A DNA stretch of 64,000 bases, from assembly GCF_009495745.1 (NCBI RefSeq), contig NZ_WIDQ01000018.1, positions 27,741 to 91,740 on the forward strand. Reading direction: 5' to 3'. The first letter of the stretch is position 1; each line of letters opens with the position of its first letter. The notes under the pieces are model-generated. The model was not told the DNA's origin, did not search any database, and worked only from the letters and a program-made list of their open reading frames with translations. Shown piece after piece: positions 1 to 8,809 of the stretch. Position numbers and translations under genes: made by a program. This stretch comes from Niveispirillum sp. SYP-B3756. Lineage in GTDB: Bacteria; Pseudomonadota; Alphaproteobacteria; Azospirillales; Azospirillaceae.

Positions 1-418
1 GCGACACGAAGGCTACCTTCTTCACCCCGCCATAGGCAGCGATGGCGGCTGCCAGGGATTCCGAGCCGGTGGAGAGATAGAGCCCGCTGATCTCCCGGAT
101 CTGCCGGCGGAACTTTGCTGCCCCTTCCGCTCCTCCATAGAAGGTGATGGCGGACATACCCATGATCAGATAATCGGGATCGCACGTCATCACCGACTTA
201 ACGGCATCAACAGTGTTGTCGGCGATCTCCTGCGTACCGGCCAGAAACGTCTCGTCACTGATCGCCTGGGCGTTCGACACAATGATCCGGCTATAGTGAT
301 TGGTCACGCCGGGAGGGCGCATATCGTCGAAATCGGGCTGCACAATGGTGTTCGTGCTAGGCCCCAGCACCCCGAACACCTTGCGCCAGCCACGACTGTC
401 CTTGCCTTCACCCTGCAT
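1..418 (-). CDS. Asp/Glu racemase superfamily enzyme (maleate isomerase / arylmalonate decarboxylase type), partial
   Basis: The gene runs off the left edge, so only the first 139 residues are visible. The N-terminus has the family's VLGPSTNT segment followed by PDFDDMRPPGVTNHYSRI, and later GMSAITFYGG and STGSES. Members rearrange or decarboxylate small dicarboxylates or racemise amino-acid derivatives by cysteine chemistry in the cytoplasm. At the place where isomerases and racemases carry their first catalytic Cys this protein reads GMSAIT, which is more like decarboxylase-type or single-Cys members; the second Cys lies outside the window. ATG at 418 is preceded by AAGGG at 8 bases. It is the last visible gene of the catabolic island and has its own leader motif. 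The exact substrate cannot be read from the sequence. Confidence 0.8.
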   Translation of the reverse strand, partial: MQGEGKDSRGWRKVFGVLGPSTNTIVQPDFDDMRPPGVTNHYSRIIVSNAQAISDETFLAGTQEIADNTVDAVKSVMTCDPDYLIMGMSAITFYGGAEGAAKFRRQIREISGLYLSTGSESLAAAIAAYGGVKKVAFVS

Positions 419-772
419 TTCATATCCCTTGTTCTGGATGGGTGGTCACGTCATGACAGCGGTGTCAGTCTGGCGCTTCTTCCGCGTGAAGGCGTCGCTT
501 TCCTTCATGATTTCCATGGTTTGACTGGTCTGTGCCTGCACAAAACAGCGCGCCGCACCGCGTGTTTATTTGGGCGCAGACCACCCAGCGCGTCGATGCA
601 ACCGTCCCCGGCCGGCCACAGGGTGGACAAGTTCGGCAGTTTCCTGCGTATCGCAACCCCTGGGGTTCCTGGAAACAGGTAGCCAATGCAGCGGCCAGCA
701 GGGGAAAGGGCGCCCGGCTGCGCGAAATGAAGCAGTCGATGGAACTGGACCCGCAAGCCGGGTGAGCATGTC
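419..772. other. Intergenic region upstream of the racemase-family gene
   Basis: This 354-base stretch lies between the stop of the IclR gene and the start of the racemase-family gene, both on the minus strand. Short ORFs occur in several frames but none has a ribosome-binding site or a recognisable product. It should contain the promoter of the racemase-family gene. The only distinct element is the shared leader motif at 426-439. Confidence 0.5.
426..439 (-). promoter_or_regulatory. Shared leader motif ATCCAGAACAAGGG, copy 1
   Basis: On the minus strand ATCCAGAACAAGGG ends 7 bases before the ATG at 418. The same core (TCCAGAACAAGGG) precedes the DUF1838 gene (4427-4440) and hyuA (8810-8822). 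The AAGGG end serves as ribosome-binding site; the conserved CCAGAAC part is beyond what a Shine-Dalgarno sequence needs. Confidence 0.5.
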
Positions 773-1567
773 CTAGCGCTGGTTCTGCATTGCCGCCTGG
801 GTCAGCTCTGCGCTGATCGTCTCGGCCGTACCCTTCAGGTCGTCCAAGTAACGATCCAGCGCCGTCTCCACCTTCATCGCGGAGGCGAAAAAGATCATCG
901 TCATCGCCGCCTTGAAATTCTCGCCCAGAAAGATGGGCACAGCAACGGAGGAGGTCTTGCCGGGGGTCAGGTTATGATGGTTGCGCCCCTGCACGGCGTA
1001 GCCCTGCGAGCGGATTCGTTCAACATTCAGCGCGGCACGAGCGGCCTTCAGATATTCGGGGTCCACCTCCCGCGATACCTTCATCCAACGCAACAGCGTC
1101 TCGCGCTCCTCATCCTGGGTAAAAGCCATCGACAGCTTGCCTGACGCGCTGTCCAGTATCGGCAGGGTGAAGCCCGGATAATACCGTTCGAAGGTCAGCG
1201 CCGTGTTGGCGTGGGTGCTGTCGCGCAACATCATGTTGCGCCCGACGCGGGAGGCAATGGAGATGGGCCAGCCGATACGGCGCGTCAGCGACACGATAAG
1301 CGGCCGTGCGATCTCCACCAGCCGGTCATCATCCTGAAAACCATAGGCCAGCGACTGGACCATCGCTGTGGGTCTGTACCGCTTACGATCGGGCTCCTGC
1401 TCCACCAGCCCTTCATAGACCAGGGTCTGAACCAGACGGCAGGCCGTCGGATAGGGCACCTCCGCCGACCGGGCAATTTCCATCATGGTCAGCGACCCTT
1501 GCCGGTTAATGGCCTTCAAAGCCGCGATGGCCCGGCTGATCGCACGGATTGGCACACCCTTTTCCAT
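773..1567 (-). CDS. IclR-family transcriptional regulator
   Basis: A 264-residue IclR protein, the family's normal size. The N-terminal winged helix-turn-helix is seen in AISRAIAALKAIN followed by LTMMEIARSAEVPYPTACRL and EGLVEQEPDRKRYRP (about residues 8-70). The rest is the effector-binding domain (ISIASRVGRNMMLRDS, LPILDSASGKLSMAF, AVPIFLGENFKAAMT). An upstream in-frame extension to 1840 exists, but ATG at 1567 has a strong GGAGG just before it and aligns with the usual IclR start. It lies inside a catabolic island (transporter, hydantoinase-type amidohydrolase, amine oxidase) and most likely controls it in response to substrate or an intermediate. Its target sites are unknown. Confidence 0.9.
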   Translation of the reverse strand: MEKGVPIRAISRAIAALKAINRQGSLTMMEIARSAEVPYPTACRLVQTLVYEGLVEQEPDRKRYRPTAMVQSLAYGFQDDDRLVEIARPLIVSLTRRIGWPISIASRVGRNMMLRDSTHANTALTFERYYPGFTLPILDSASGKLSMAFTQDEERETLLRWMKVSREVDPEYLKAARAALNVERIRSQGYAVQGRNHHNLTPGKTSSVAVPIFLGENFKAAMTMIFFASAMKVETALDRYLDDLKGTAETISAELTQAAMQNQR

Positions 1568-1802
1568 ACCCCCCTCCACCTGTCGAATATCATGGGCGGC
1601 ATGATGCCAATATTCGGCAGCGTCCGGGGCAGAAACCGTGATTTTGTATCCACCTGATGGATAGACTATGCTTTGAAGGTTCCAATCGACCGCATACGCC
1701 GATACGGCGCAACGCCGTGAGCCGCTGGCGGGAGATTGCGGAGCAGACCGGTCCGTGCGGCAGCCATCGTAAAGCCGCCGCCCCTTCTGCTTTCCAGCCC
1801 TG

Positions 1803-3155
1803 TCAGTGACGACCAAATCGGCCATAGAGAGCCGCCGCAAGCAGATTGAATAGACCGGGGAACACCCCGAAAGCCAACATGACGCCGGTCAGGGCGCGGG
1901 GTTCCTGCGGCAGCCCCGCCATGGACCGGGCAACATCGAAACCGAAGCCCGACAATACCAGGCCCACCAGCAGCGTGCCGCCCAGGGCGAAGCCGATCTT
2001 GTCCACCGCCACCCAGGCGGCGGAATAGAGCCCGGCATTGGCCCGATCCTCACCCGCAATATCGGACATCATGGAAAAGCTGAGCAGGGCCCAGCCGGAA
2101 TTGAACAGAGCGGCCACGACGCAAAACACATAAGCGACAAAGATGCCGGACTGGGCATTCTGCGACCAGGCGATATAGCTGACGCCATAACCGATGGCGG
2201 ACAGCACATAGACCGGCTTCTTGCCCACGCGCTTGGCCAGGGCCACCCACATGGGCTGGGCCACGATGATTCCGGCGCAGACGGCGACGATCAGGCCGCC
2301 GATCAGCTGCAGCGCGCCGGCCCCCTGCCCCATATTGTAGGTCAGGAAATAAAGCATGGAGGCGTACGCCATGCCCGACCCGATCAATTGCAGAAGATTG
2401 GACATCAGCAACACCGAGAAGCGCGGCGCGGCCAGTACGGAGATTGCGGCGCCAAAGGTCATGCGGGAGCCGGTGGCAGGGGCTGGCGACCGGCCCGCCT
2501 GCCGCGCCGCACGCCCGGCCCCGAAAAAGGCGATCAGCAGGGAGATGGGGCAGATAATTGCCAGAACACGGGACATGCCCTCATATCCCGGCTGCCCACC
2601 GCCCAGATGCTGAACCACCCCAGGTGCCACCGCCCCGCCGATCAACACGCCGGCGGCGGTGAAGACCAGCCGCCAGGCCATCAGCACCGTCCGCTGGTGC
2701 GGATCGTCCGACAATTCGCCGGCAATGGCCAGATAGGGAACGGAAAAGCTGGCAAAAACCGCCATGTACAGGCTGAAGGCGGCCGCCACATAGACGATAC
2801 GGCCATTCATGGACAGGTCAGCCGGCACATGAAACAGCAGCAGAAAGGCCATGGGCGAACCCACAACCCCGGCCAGCAGCCACCAGCGGCGATGGAACCG
2901 GTGCTTCCAGCGGTCAGACAGCACGCCGACCAGCATGTCGCACCCAACACCCCAGACCAGTTTCGGCACAAAGATCGCCACACCGGCCAGCGCCGGTTCA
3001 ATCCCCAGCACCGTCGTCATGAAAAACAGCAGCAGCAGCGACGGCACATCGCGGAACACCTGGCCTGCCACCTGTCCGGCACCATAGCCGACCTGCGAGA
3101 CAAGGCCCAGGCGGCCGGCTTGTTGGGAGGGGGCTTCGGTCACGGCGGTGGTCAT
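1803..3155 (-). CDS. MFS transporter of the GPH (sugar/organic acid:cation symporter) type
   Basis: A 450-residue polytopic membrane protein of about 12 segments. The N-terminal half has the GPH pattern GYGAGQVAGQVFRDVPSLLLLFFMTTVLGI and DMLVGVLSDRWKHRFHRRWWLL (the conserved D-R/K-RRRP-like loop between helices 2 and 3), as in MelB/GusB relatives. GPH proteins import glycosides, sugars or carboxylates with H+ or Na+. ATG at 3155 is preceded by AAGGA. It lies between the DUF1838 gene and the IclR gene and probably carries the island's substrate or a breakdown product across the inner membrane. Substrate unknown. Confidence 0.85.
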   Translation of the reverse strand: MTTAVTEAPSQQAGRLGLVSQVGYGAGQVAGQVFRDVPSLLLLFFMTTVLGIEPALAGVAIFVPKLVWGVGCDMLVGVLSDRWKHRFHRRWWLLAGVVGSPMAFLLLFHVPADLSMNGRIVYVAAAFSLYMAVFASFSVPYLAIAGELSDDPHQRTVLMAWRLVFTAAGVLIGGAVAPGVVQHLGGGQPGYEGMSRVLAIICPISLLIAFFGAGRAARQAGRSPAPATGSRMTFGAAISVLAAPRFSVLLMSNLLQLIGSGMAYASMLYFLTYNMGQGAGALQLIGGLIVAVCAGIIVAQPMWVALAKRVGKKPVYVLSAIGYGVSYIAWSQNAQSGIFVAYVFCVVAALFNSGWALLSFSMMSDIAGEDRANAGLYSAAWVAVDKIGFALGGTLLVGLVLSGFGFDVARSMAGLPQEPRALTGVMLAFGVFPGLFNLLAAALYGRFGRH

Positions 3156-3245
3156 TGGCGATCCTTGAAAAGGTCACGGTACATCAGAAACGAAAAGGGC
3201 GGGCGGGCACCATCGCCCGCCCGCCCTGCACCGACTTATACCACC

Positions 3246-3397
3246 CCACCTAAAGGTTGACCTTTAGGTGGATTGGAGGCCGGCGACCGCCGGCCCGCGC
3301 CCCCATGGGCGCGTAAGCCAAGCTGCCGGAGGCAGCGCCCGGCGCGTGAGGGGACACGAAATCTCCCTGGATCGGTCACGATCAAGGGAATTTGGTA
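3246..3397. repeat. Modular multi-hairpin intergenic repeat, copy 1
   Basis: A string of palindromes ending at the DUF1838 stop codon. In order: hairpin CCACCTAAAGGT-TG-ACCTTTAGGTGG (3246-3271); GGCCGGCG-ACC-GCCGGCC; CGCGCCC-CCAT-GGGCGCG; conserved linker AAGCCAAGC; GCTGCC-GGA-GGCAGC; conserved GCCCGGCG and GTGAGGGGACACGAAATC; and a last imperfect hairpin around 3361-3391. Four more copies lie at 4736, 33424, 35741 and 59721. Here it sits downstream of DUF1838 and upstream of the GPH transporter, so it may also attenuate or terminate transcription. Confidence 0.75.
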
Positions 3398-4414
3398 TTA
3401 CTTTGGCGGCAACGTCCGCGGCGGCGGCGGTTGCGGCGGTGTCCACCCGGCCGGCACAGGCGCCGGCTTCTGTTCGCGCGCATAGTTTTCCAGGCTGGAC
3501 AGTGACGGACCGTAATCTTCCGTCGGAGCGGCCAGCCATTTGGGGTCCATGGCGCGTGCGGTCTCCCGGATATCGGCCGGGATGTCGTTCACGCTGTCAT
3601 AGGCGCCGAAAGAGCAGAAATAGGAGATATGGCCCGGCGCCTGACCCATCAGCATCCAGGGCAGCCACGGGGTAATGCGCGACCACTGGCCCACAGCCTT
3701 CACGTGGGTCAGCTTGGGATTCTCCAGATCCTTGCGCTTGATCACATAGGTGAACATCTCCGACACGCGGTTGAACGCGCCCGACGATTCGCGCACCCAC
3801 TTATCGGGCTGCAACGCATTCTGATAGAGCATGTGGATGTCAGTGGTGACGATCACCGTATCGTCCGGACCATAGCGCCAATCCAGCAGGAACGGCTCCG
3901 GCGGCGGCTTGTCCTTGTTCATTCCGCCATAGGACGGGGGCTGGGGACGGAATTCGCTGATCGTGAAATTGAACGGATCGTTGGCAATGGGCACGACCCG
4001 CACATCCTCGTTGGTATACGGGTTGTGCCAGGTCTTGAGGATCTCACCGGTCTTGATGTCCCGGTAGAAACCAACCTCACGCAGCATACGGCGGTACGAG
4101 CCATCCTCAAGACGCTTGGTGCGGACGAAGCTGAAGCCATCAATGATGAACAGAGGCCGCACCGGCTCATTGTCGCGCACGCCATAGACGTTGCCACGGA
4201 ACCAGCCGATTTTTTCCTTCGTGGGATCGATATCCGCATCCAGCCGGGCATAGCTGTCACGGTTCCATTTCGGGTCTTTGAAGTCGATCTTCGTCTGGAA
4301 GGGCGGCGCGCTTCCCGCCGCCGCCGCTGAAGCACCGATACCCACCGCGCCGACAGTGGCCGCCATGGCCGCCAGGCCCAGGCTTTGACGACGCGTCAAT
4401 TCAGGTCCGCTCAT
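3398..4414 (-). CDS. DUF1838 family protein with Tat-type signal
   Basis: A 338-residue protein of a family without assigned function (DUF1838). The N-terminus TRRQSLGLAAMAATVGAVG with following ASAAAAGSA is a twin-arginine signal with a plausible cleavage site near residue 35, so the mature protein should be folded, probably cofactor-bearing, and periplasmic. The body has many aromatic and charged blocks (IDPTKEKIGWFRGNVYGV, WHNPYTNEDVRVVPIAND, GQWSRITPWLPWMLMGQ) and a proline-rich C-terminus. ATG at 4414 follows the shared leader motif and AAGGGAG. It is expressed apart from hyuAB, being preceded by a hairpin repeat, but lies in the same island. No catalytic motif can be named; a role in handling the island's substrate is inference from context. 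Confidence 0.8.
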   Translation of the reverse strand: MSGPELTRRQSLGLAAMAATVGAVGIGASAAAAGSAPPFQTKIDFKDPKWNRDSYARLDADIDPTKEKIGWFRGNVYGVRDNEPVRPLFIIDGFSFVRTKRLEDGSYRRMLREVGFYRDIKTGEILKTWHNPYTNEDVRVVPIANDPFNFTISEFRPQPPSYGGMNKDKPPPEPFLLDWRYGPDDTVIVTTDIHMLYQNALQPDKWVRESSGAFNRVSEMFTYVIKRKDLENPKLTHVKAVGQWSRITPWLPWMLMGQAPGHISYFCSFGAYDSVNDIPADIRETARAMDPKWLAAPTEDYGPSLSSLENYAREQKPAPVPAGWTPPQPPPPRTLPPK

Positions 4415-4426
4415 TGTCCCGGAACT

Positions 4427-4440
4427 CCCTTGTTCTGGAT
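4427..4440 (-). promoter_or_regulatory. Shared leader motif ATCCAGAACAAGGG, copy 2
   Basis: On the minus strand ATCCAGAACAAGGG precedes AGTTCCGGGACA and the DUF1838 ATG at 4414. It is identical over 14 bases to the copy before the racemase-family gene, although the distance to the start codon is about 5 bases longer. Confidence 0.5.
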
Positions 4441-4735
4441 AGGAGGCGCTGTACCGCCTTCCTTGCCGGGTTCAAATCTCGCGCGGATGAATTCGCCCTG
4501 GAAACGATGAAGCGCCATCATATCCACCAGGTAGATATTTTCACCCCGATATTTGGGCCGGAATGTCCGGGGCCTTTCAATCGGTAGCAACAGGCAAGCA
4601 TCACCGATCCGGGGGAGTTGGTCCCCGGTGAACGGACAGTTTGATACGTTTGGCCCGCCCTTGTTGCAGGACGACCGACAGGACAGAGAAAGCAATATTC
4701 AGTGGGTTGCAAGGCGACGGAAGCAGGCGCCTTGC

Positions 4736-4866
4736 AAACACGAAATCTCCCTTGCACGTGACCGCGCAAGGGAGATTTTGTGTTTTCTCAATCGCCGGGC
4801 GAGAGGACCCTCGCCCGGCGGCGGCAGATGCCGCCTTGGTTTAAACGCACCGAGGTGCGTTTGGCA
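4736..4866. repeat. Modular multi-hairpin repeat, copy 2 (inverted), with terminator-like arm
   Basis: This copy faces the opposite way. Its distal arm is a near-perfect 20-bp stem with a 10-base loop (4736-4755 pairs with 4766-4785, one G:T). Then follow the conserved CAATCGCCGGGCG core, an 11-bp stem CGCCGGGCGAG/CTCGCCCGGCG, GGCGGCA-GA-TGCCGCC, CCAAG, and AAACGCACC-GA-GGTGCGTTT (4843-4862). It starts directly after the hyuB stop codon and probably ends that transcript. Confidence 0.75.
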
Positions 4867-6738
4867 TCAGGCCGCGAAATGCGCCAGCTTCACCGGTGCC
4901 TTCGGTGCCGGCAGGCCGGTTTCGGCCAGGCTGTTGGCGCGCAGCGTGTCGATGTCGGGACCGAAATTGAACACTTCCGTCACCGGACCGCGTTCCGCCC
5001 GCATCTTGGCCCGCAGCGCTTCCGTCGCGGCTTCATCGACCTTGCCGTCCACCAGCACGACGCCATAACGCTTGGCGCCTTCCGCCGTAACCAGGCCGCG
5101 CTCCAGCTCGACCTCCAGCAGCTTCGGCTCGCGCAGCAGCGGGTCGCCCCAGCCACCACCACCCCAGGTGATGAAGTGCAGGATGTCGCCTTCTTCCACC
5201 GTCAGGTTTTCCAGCTTGTTGCCGACAACGGTTTGGGTGCCGTCGGGCTTCTCCAGGATCTTGCGGGCGCGCGCACCGGGTTCGCCGCCATTCACACCCC
5301 AGGGCGGGGTGAACCAGCGGTCATCATGGATGGCGATAGTACCGGCGGCCAGGAAGCGATAGGACATGATGATGCCGTTGCCGCCGCGATGCAGCCCGGC
5401 CCCGCCGCTGTCGGCCACCGTCTCGTACCGTTCGATGACCAGCGGGAAATACCGCTCCAGGAACTCGTTGGGCACGTTGGTGAAGCCGGGGAACAGCGAA
5501 TGCCCGTCCGGCCCGTCACCCAGCGGACGGCCGGGGATGCCGCCGAAGCCGATCTGGAACAGCTGGAACCAGCGGCCCTTGGCGTCATAACCCGAATAGA
5601 ACAGATGCGGGGAGGAGGAGAAGCCGGCCGCGTTGAGGAATTCCGGCGTCTTCTGGCCCAGCAACCCGCCCATAATGTCGAACAGGCGGCCCAGCGCGTG
5701 GGTACGGCCCGAGAGGGCTGCCGGGAATTTCGGCTTCAGCAGGGAGCCTTCGGGAATTTTCACCCGGATCAGGTCGTAATAGCCGTCATTGAACAGCACC
5801 TGCGGGTCGAAGACCATGATCATGTAAATGCCGAAGAACATCTTCAGCATGTTTTCATTCAGGAAGAAATTGATCGAGGCCTGGCTCTGCGGGTCGGTGC
5901 CGTCAAAATCCAGCACCACGATTTCGCCTTCGCGGTGCATGGTGCAGCGGATCTTGTAGGGGCCATAGCCCATACCGTCATCGCAGATATAATCCTCGAA
6001 GCTGACCTTCTCCTCGCTGATGGAGCTGGCGATCAGCTGCTTCATGGCGCGGTAATTGCGGGCCAGCAGCTCGTCGGTGGCGGCGGCGAAGACATCGTCG
6101 CCAAACCGCTCGCACATCTCCACCACGCGGCGGGCGGCCACGCGGCACGATGCGATCAGGGCGTTCAGATCAGCTGTGCACCAGTCCGGCTTGCGGGTCT
6201 GGGCCATGATCAGCTTGATCACGTCGGCATTATAGACGCCCTTGGAATAGATCTTCACGGGCGGGATGCGCACCCCTTCCTCGAAGATCGAGGTGGCGTC
6301 GATGGGCATGGAGCCGACGACCTTACCGCCAATGTCGGACTGGTGCCCGAACATGGAGGTATAGGCGATCAGGCGGCCATCCTTGAACACGGGCAACAGC
6401 ACCAGCCAGTCATTCAGATGGCTGATGGCGCCGCCGACCGAATAGGGGTCGGACAGCAGGATCATGTCGCCTTCTTCAACCGTGCCGTCGAACCCGTCCA
6501 GGAAGGGCCCGATATAGGAGCCGAACTGCCCCACCACCATCTGGCCCGTGCGGTCGGCGATCAGGGGGAAGGCGTCGCCCTGTTCGCGGATGCCGGGCGA
6601 CATGGCCGTGCGCACCAGCGTCGCGTCCATTTCGATGCGGGCATTGCGCAGAGCGTTTTCGATGACTTCCAGCGTCACCGGGTCGATGCTGACCTTGTTG
6701 AAGGGAGCGTCATTGGTCTGGATGATCTTTGCGGCCAT
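4867..6738 (-). CDS. hyuB: Hydantoinase B / oxoprolinase beta-type subunit (HyuB)
   Basis: A 623-residue HyuB/acetone-carboxylase-type subunit. The N-terminus IDPVTLEVIENALRNA is diagnostic, with later DPYSVGGAISHLNDW, FGHQSDIGG, LDFDGTDPQSQASIN and the glycine-rich ITWGGGGWGDPL near the C-terminus. With HyuA it forms the enzyme that hydrolyses (or carboxylates) cyclic amides at the cost of ATP; known substrates of the family are N-methylhydantoin, 5-oxoproline, caprolactam and acetone. The start codon at 6738 is 15 bases after the hyuA stop, so the two are co-transcribed and probably made in equal amounts. The substrate is not readable from sequence; the amine oxidase and racemase-family neighbours favour a nitrogen-containing ring compound. 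Confidence 0.92.
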   Translation of the reverse strand: MAAKIIQTNDAPFNKVSIDPVTLEVIENALRNARIEMDATLVRTAMSPGIREQGDAFPLIADRTGQMVVGQFGSYIGPFLDGFDGTVEEGDMILLSDPYSVGGAISHLNDWLVLLPVFKDGRLIAYTSMFGHQSDIGGKVVGSMPIDATSIFEEGVRIPPVKIYSKGVYNADVIKLIMAQTRKPDWCTADLNALIASCRVAARRVVEMCERFGDDVFAAATDELLARNYRAMKQLIASSISEEKVSFEDYICDDGMGYGPYKIRCTMHREGEIVVLDFDGTDPQSQASINFFLNENMLKMFFGIYMIMVFDPQVLFNDGYYDLIRVKIPEGSLLKPKFPAALSGRTHALGRLFDIMGGLLGQKTPEFLNAAGFSSSPHLFYSGYDAKGRWFQLFQIGFGGIPGRPLGDGPDGHSLFPGFTNVPNEFLERYFPLVIERYETVADSGGAGLHRGGNGIIMSYRFLAAGTIAIHDDRWFTPPWGVNGGEPGARARKILEKPDGTQTVVGNKLENLTVEEGDILHFITWGGGGWGDPLLREPKLLEVELERGLVTAEGAKRYGVVLVDGKVDEAATEALRAKMRAERGPVTEVFNFGPDIDTLRANSLAETGLPAPKAPVKLAHFAA

Positions 6739-6753
6739 GGATCACACTCCCCT

Positions 6754-8802
6754 TCAGCGCGGGTTGATCAGGATATTGCCGACGCGGTCGACCAAGCCGT
6801 CACAGCCGGCCTCGATCAGCGTCGTGCTGTCCATTTCGATGACGATGGCCGGACCCGGGATCAGGTCGCCGGCCTTCAGACGGGATCGGTCATAGATGAC
6901 GGCCGGCACCATCTTGCCATCCATCCACAATTCATGGTCGCGGATCTTGGCCGCCACCGGGTCGCCATTGCCCTTCGGCAATTCGGCGGCCGGCAGGTCC
7001 AGCACGGGGCCCTGGGCCACGGCGCGCAGGTTCACCAGCTCATGCGGGGACGGCATGTTGAAGGTGAACAGGCGTTGATGTTCATCATCGAAGCGGCGGG
7101 TAACCCCGGCCAGACCGTCGCGGCGCAGGGTTTCCGGATCGATGGACAGCGGCACCTCGAAGGCTTGGCCTTCATAGCGCACGTCGATTTCGAACAGGCT
7201 AGTAATGTCTGAGTCCTTGATGCCTTCGGCCTTCAGCTCGTCGCGGGTCTGGGCTGCCATGGATTCCAGCAGCGCAATCACCTCCGCCTCGTCCGTCTCG
7301 TCAAAGCGGCGGGAGAAGGACCGGGCCGTTTCCGTGCGCATCCGCGTCGTGGCATCGCCAAGCGCGCACAGCACGCCAGGGGACACCGGCGAGACGGCGG
7401 GCCAGGAGCCCATCAGCCGGGCCACGGCATTGACATGCAGCGGGCCGGCACCGCCAAAGCCCATGACGGCGAAGTCACGCGGATCATAGCCCTGCTGGAC
7501 GGAGATCATGCGCAGCGCGCCGAACATGTTCTCGTTCACGATATCGATAATGCCGCGGGCGGCGGCATACAGGTCGATACCCAGCGTGTCGGCGATGGTC
7601 TGCACCGCCTTCTTGGCCCCTTCGCGGTCCAGCTTGAAGGTGCCGCCCAGCAGCGCCTCCGGCAGATAACCCAGCACGACATTGGCGTCGGTCACGGTCG
7701 GCAGGGTGCCGCCCTTGCCATAGGCCACGGGGCCCGGCACAGCACCGGCCGATTGCGGGCCGACGCGCAGCGCCTTGGTCAGTTCCGGCACATAGGCAAT
7801 GGAACCGCCGCCGGCACCCACCGTCTTCACATCCAGCGAAGAAGCGCGGACGGCCAGATGGCCCACTTCGGTGGTGCGCACGCGGCGCGGGTCCAGATTT
7901 TCAATCAGGGCCACGTCGGTCGACGTACCGCCCACATCCAGGGTCAGGATGTTGCGGATGCCGGAATTGGCGCCCACCCACAGGGCGCCCGTCACGCCGC
8001 CAGCCGGACCCGACATCAGCAGGGAGACCGGATGTTCTTCCGACTTTTCCGACGACATCAGGCCGCCATCGGAACGCAGCAGCGACAGCGAACCGGCAAA
8101 GCCGCTCGATTTCAGCTTTTCACGCAGGTTGCGGACATAACGGCCGACGATGGGACGGACCGACGCGTTGGCCACGGTGGTCAGCGTGCGCTCATATTCC
8201 TGCATTTCCGGCAGGACTTCGTGAGACAGCGACACTGGCACGCCGGGCAGAATCTCCGCCGCCAGCTCACCCACGCGCTTTTCATGCGCGCCATTCAGAT
8301 AGGCGTTGATCAGGGAGACGGTGACCGCCTCCACGCCCTTTTCCTTCAGCTTCAGCAGGGCGGCGCGGATATTGTCGTCATCGACCGGGCGCAGTTCGCT
8401 GCCCTGGGCGTTCATGCGGCCCTTGATCTCAAACGTGTTTTCCAGCCGGGCCAGCGGTTCCGGCTTTGGCCAGACGATCCAACCGGCCAGACCGCCGGGC
8501 ACGAAGGAGCGCGCGATCTGCATGATCTGGCGATAGCCTTCGGTGACGATCAGGCCGACCTTGGCGCCCTTGCCTTCCAGCACGGCATTGGTGGCGACCG
8601 TGGTGCCGTGCAGGAAGAATTCCACATCGGCCGGCGTGATCCCCGCCTTCTCACAAATGGCGGTGACGCCATTCAGGATACCGACGGAACTGTCGGCCGG
8701 GGTGGACGGGGTTTTGTGCCGCCAGAAGGCGCCCGTCGCATCATTAAACAGCAGCAGGTCGGTGAAGGTACCCCCCACATCGACGCCCAAGCGATAACCC
8801 AT
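6754..8802 (-). CDS. hyuA: Hydantoinase A / oxoprolinase alpha-type subunit (HyuA)
   Basis: A 682-residue HyuA subunit with the two phosphate-binding motifs of the ASKHA fold, RLGVDVGGTFTDLLLF at residues 4-19 and LTLDVGGTSTDVAL in the centre. FLHGTTVATNAVLEGKGAKVG and SGPAGGVTGAL are family signatures. It binds and hydrolyses ATP to activate the amide carbonyl for HyuB. It is complete and of usual length. ATG at 8802 is preceded by AAGGGGG within the shared leader motif, and hyuB follows 15 bases after its stop. The pair is the catalytic core of this island. Confidence 0.93.
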   Translation of the reverse strand: MGYRLGVDVGGTFTDLLLFNDATGAFWRHKTPSTPADSSVGILNGVTAICEKAGITPADVEFFLHGTTVATNAVLEGKGAKVGLIVTEGYRQIMQIARSFVPGGLAGWIVWPKPEPLARLENTFEIKGRMNAQGSELRPVDDDNIRAALLKLKEKGVEAVTVSLINAYLNGAHEKRVGELAAEILPGVPVSLSHEVLPEMQEYERTLTTVANASVRPIVGRYVRNLREKLKSSGFAGSLSLLRSDGGLMSSEKSEEHPVSLLMSGPAGGVTGALWVGANSGIRNILTLDVGGTSTDVALIENLDPRRVRTTEVGHLAVRASSLDVKTVGAGGGSIAYVPELTKALRVGPQSAGAVPGPVAYGKGGTLPTVTDANVVLGYLPEALLGGTFKLDREGAKKAVQTIADTLGIDLYAAARGIIDIVNENMFGALRMISVQQGYDPRDFAVMGFGGAGPLHVNAVARLMGSWPAVSPVSPGVLCALGDATTRMRTETARSFSRRFDETDEAEVIALLESMAAQTRDELKAEGIKDSDITSLFEIDVRYEGQAFEVPLSIDPETLRRDGLAGVTRRFDDEHQRLFTFNMPSPHELVNLRAVAQGPVLDLPAAELPKGNGDPVAAKIRDHELWMDGKMVPAVIYDRSRLKAGDLIPGPAIVIEMDSTTLIEAGCDGLVDRVGNILINPR

Positions 8803-8809
8803 CGCATCC

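Larger units (their letters stand above)
4415..4866. other. Intergenic region with leader motif and repeat
   Basis: This 452-base gap separates hyuB (ending at 4867) from the DUF1838 gene (starting at 4414). Its right half is occupied by the inverted copy of the modular repeat (4736-4866) and its left end by the leader motif. A 94-codon minus-strand ORF (4411-4695) overlaps the DUF1838 start but has no recognisable product and is not called. Confidence 0.5.

Noticed and set aside
1568..1840. N-terminal extension of the IclR regulator
   Set aside because: The ATG at 1567 has a strong ribosome-binding site and matches the family start.
4411..4695. 94-codon minus-strand ORF upstream of the DUF1838 gene
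   Set aside because: It overlaps the DUF1838 start and leader motif, has no recognised product and no clear ribosome-binding site.
4780..7212. 810-codon open frame on the plus strand opposite hyuB
   Set aside because: It is a high-GC antisense shadow: His/Gln/Asp-rich without domains, and the minus strand carries a clear HyuB.
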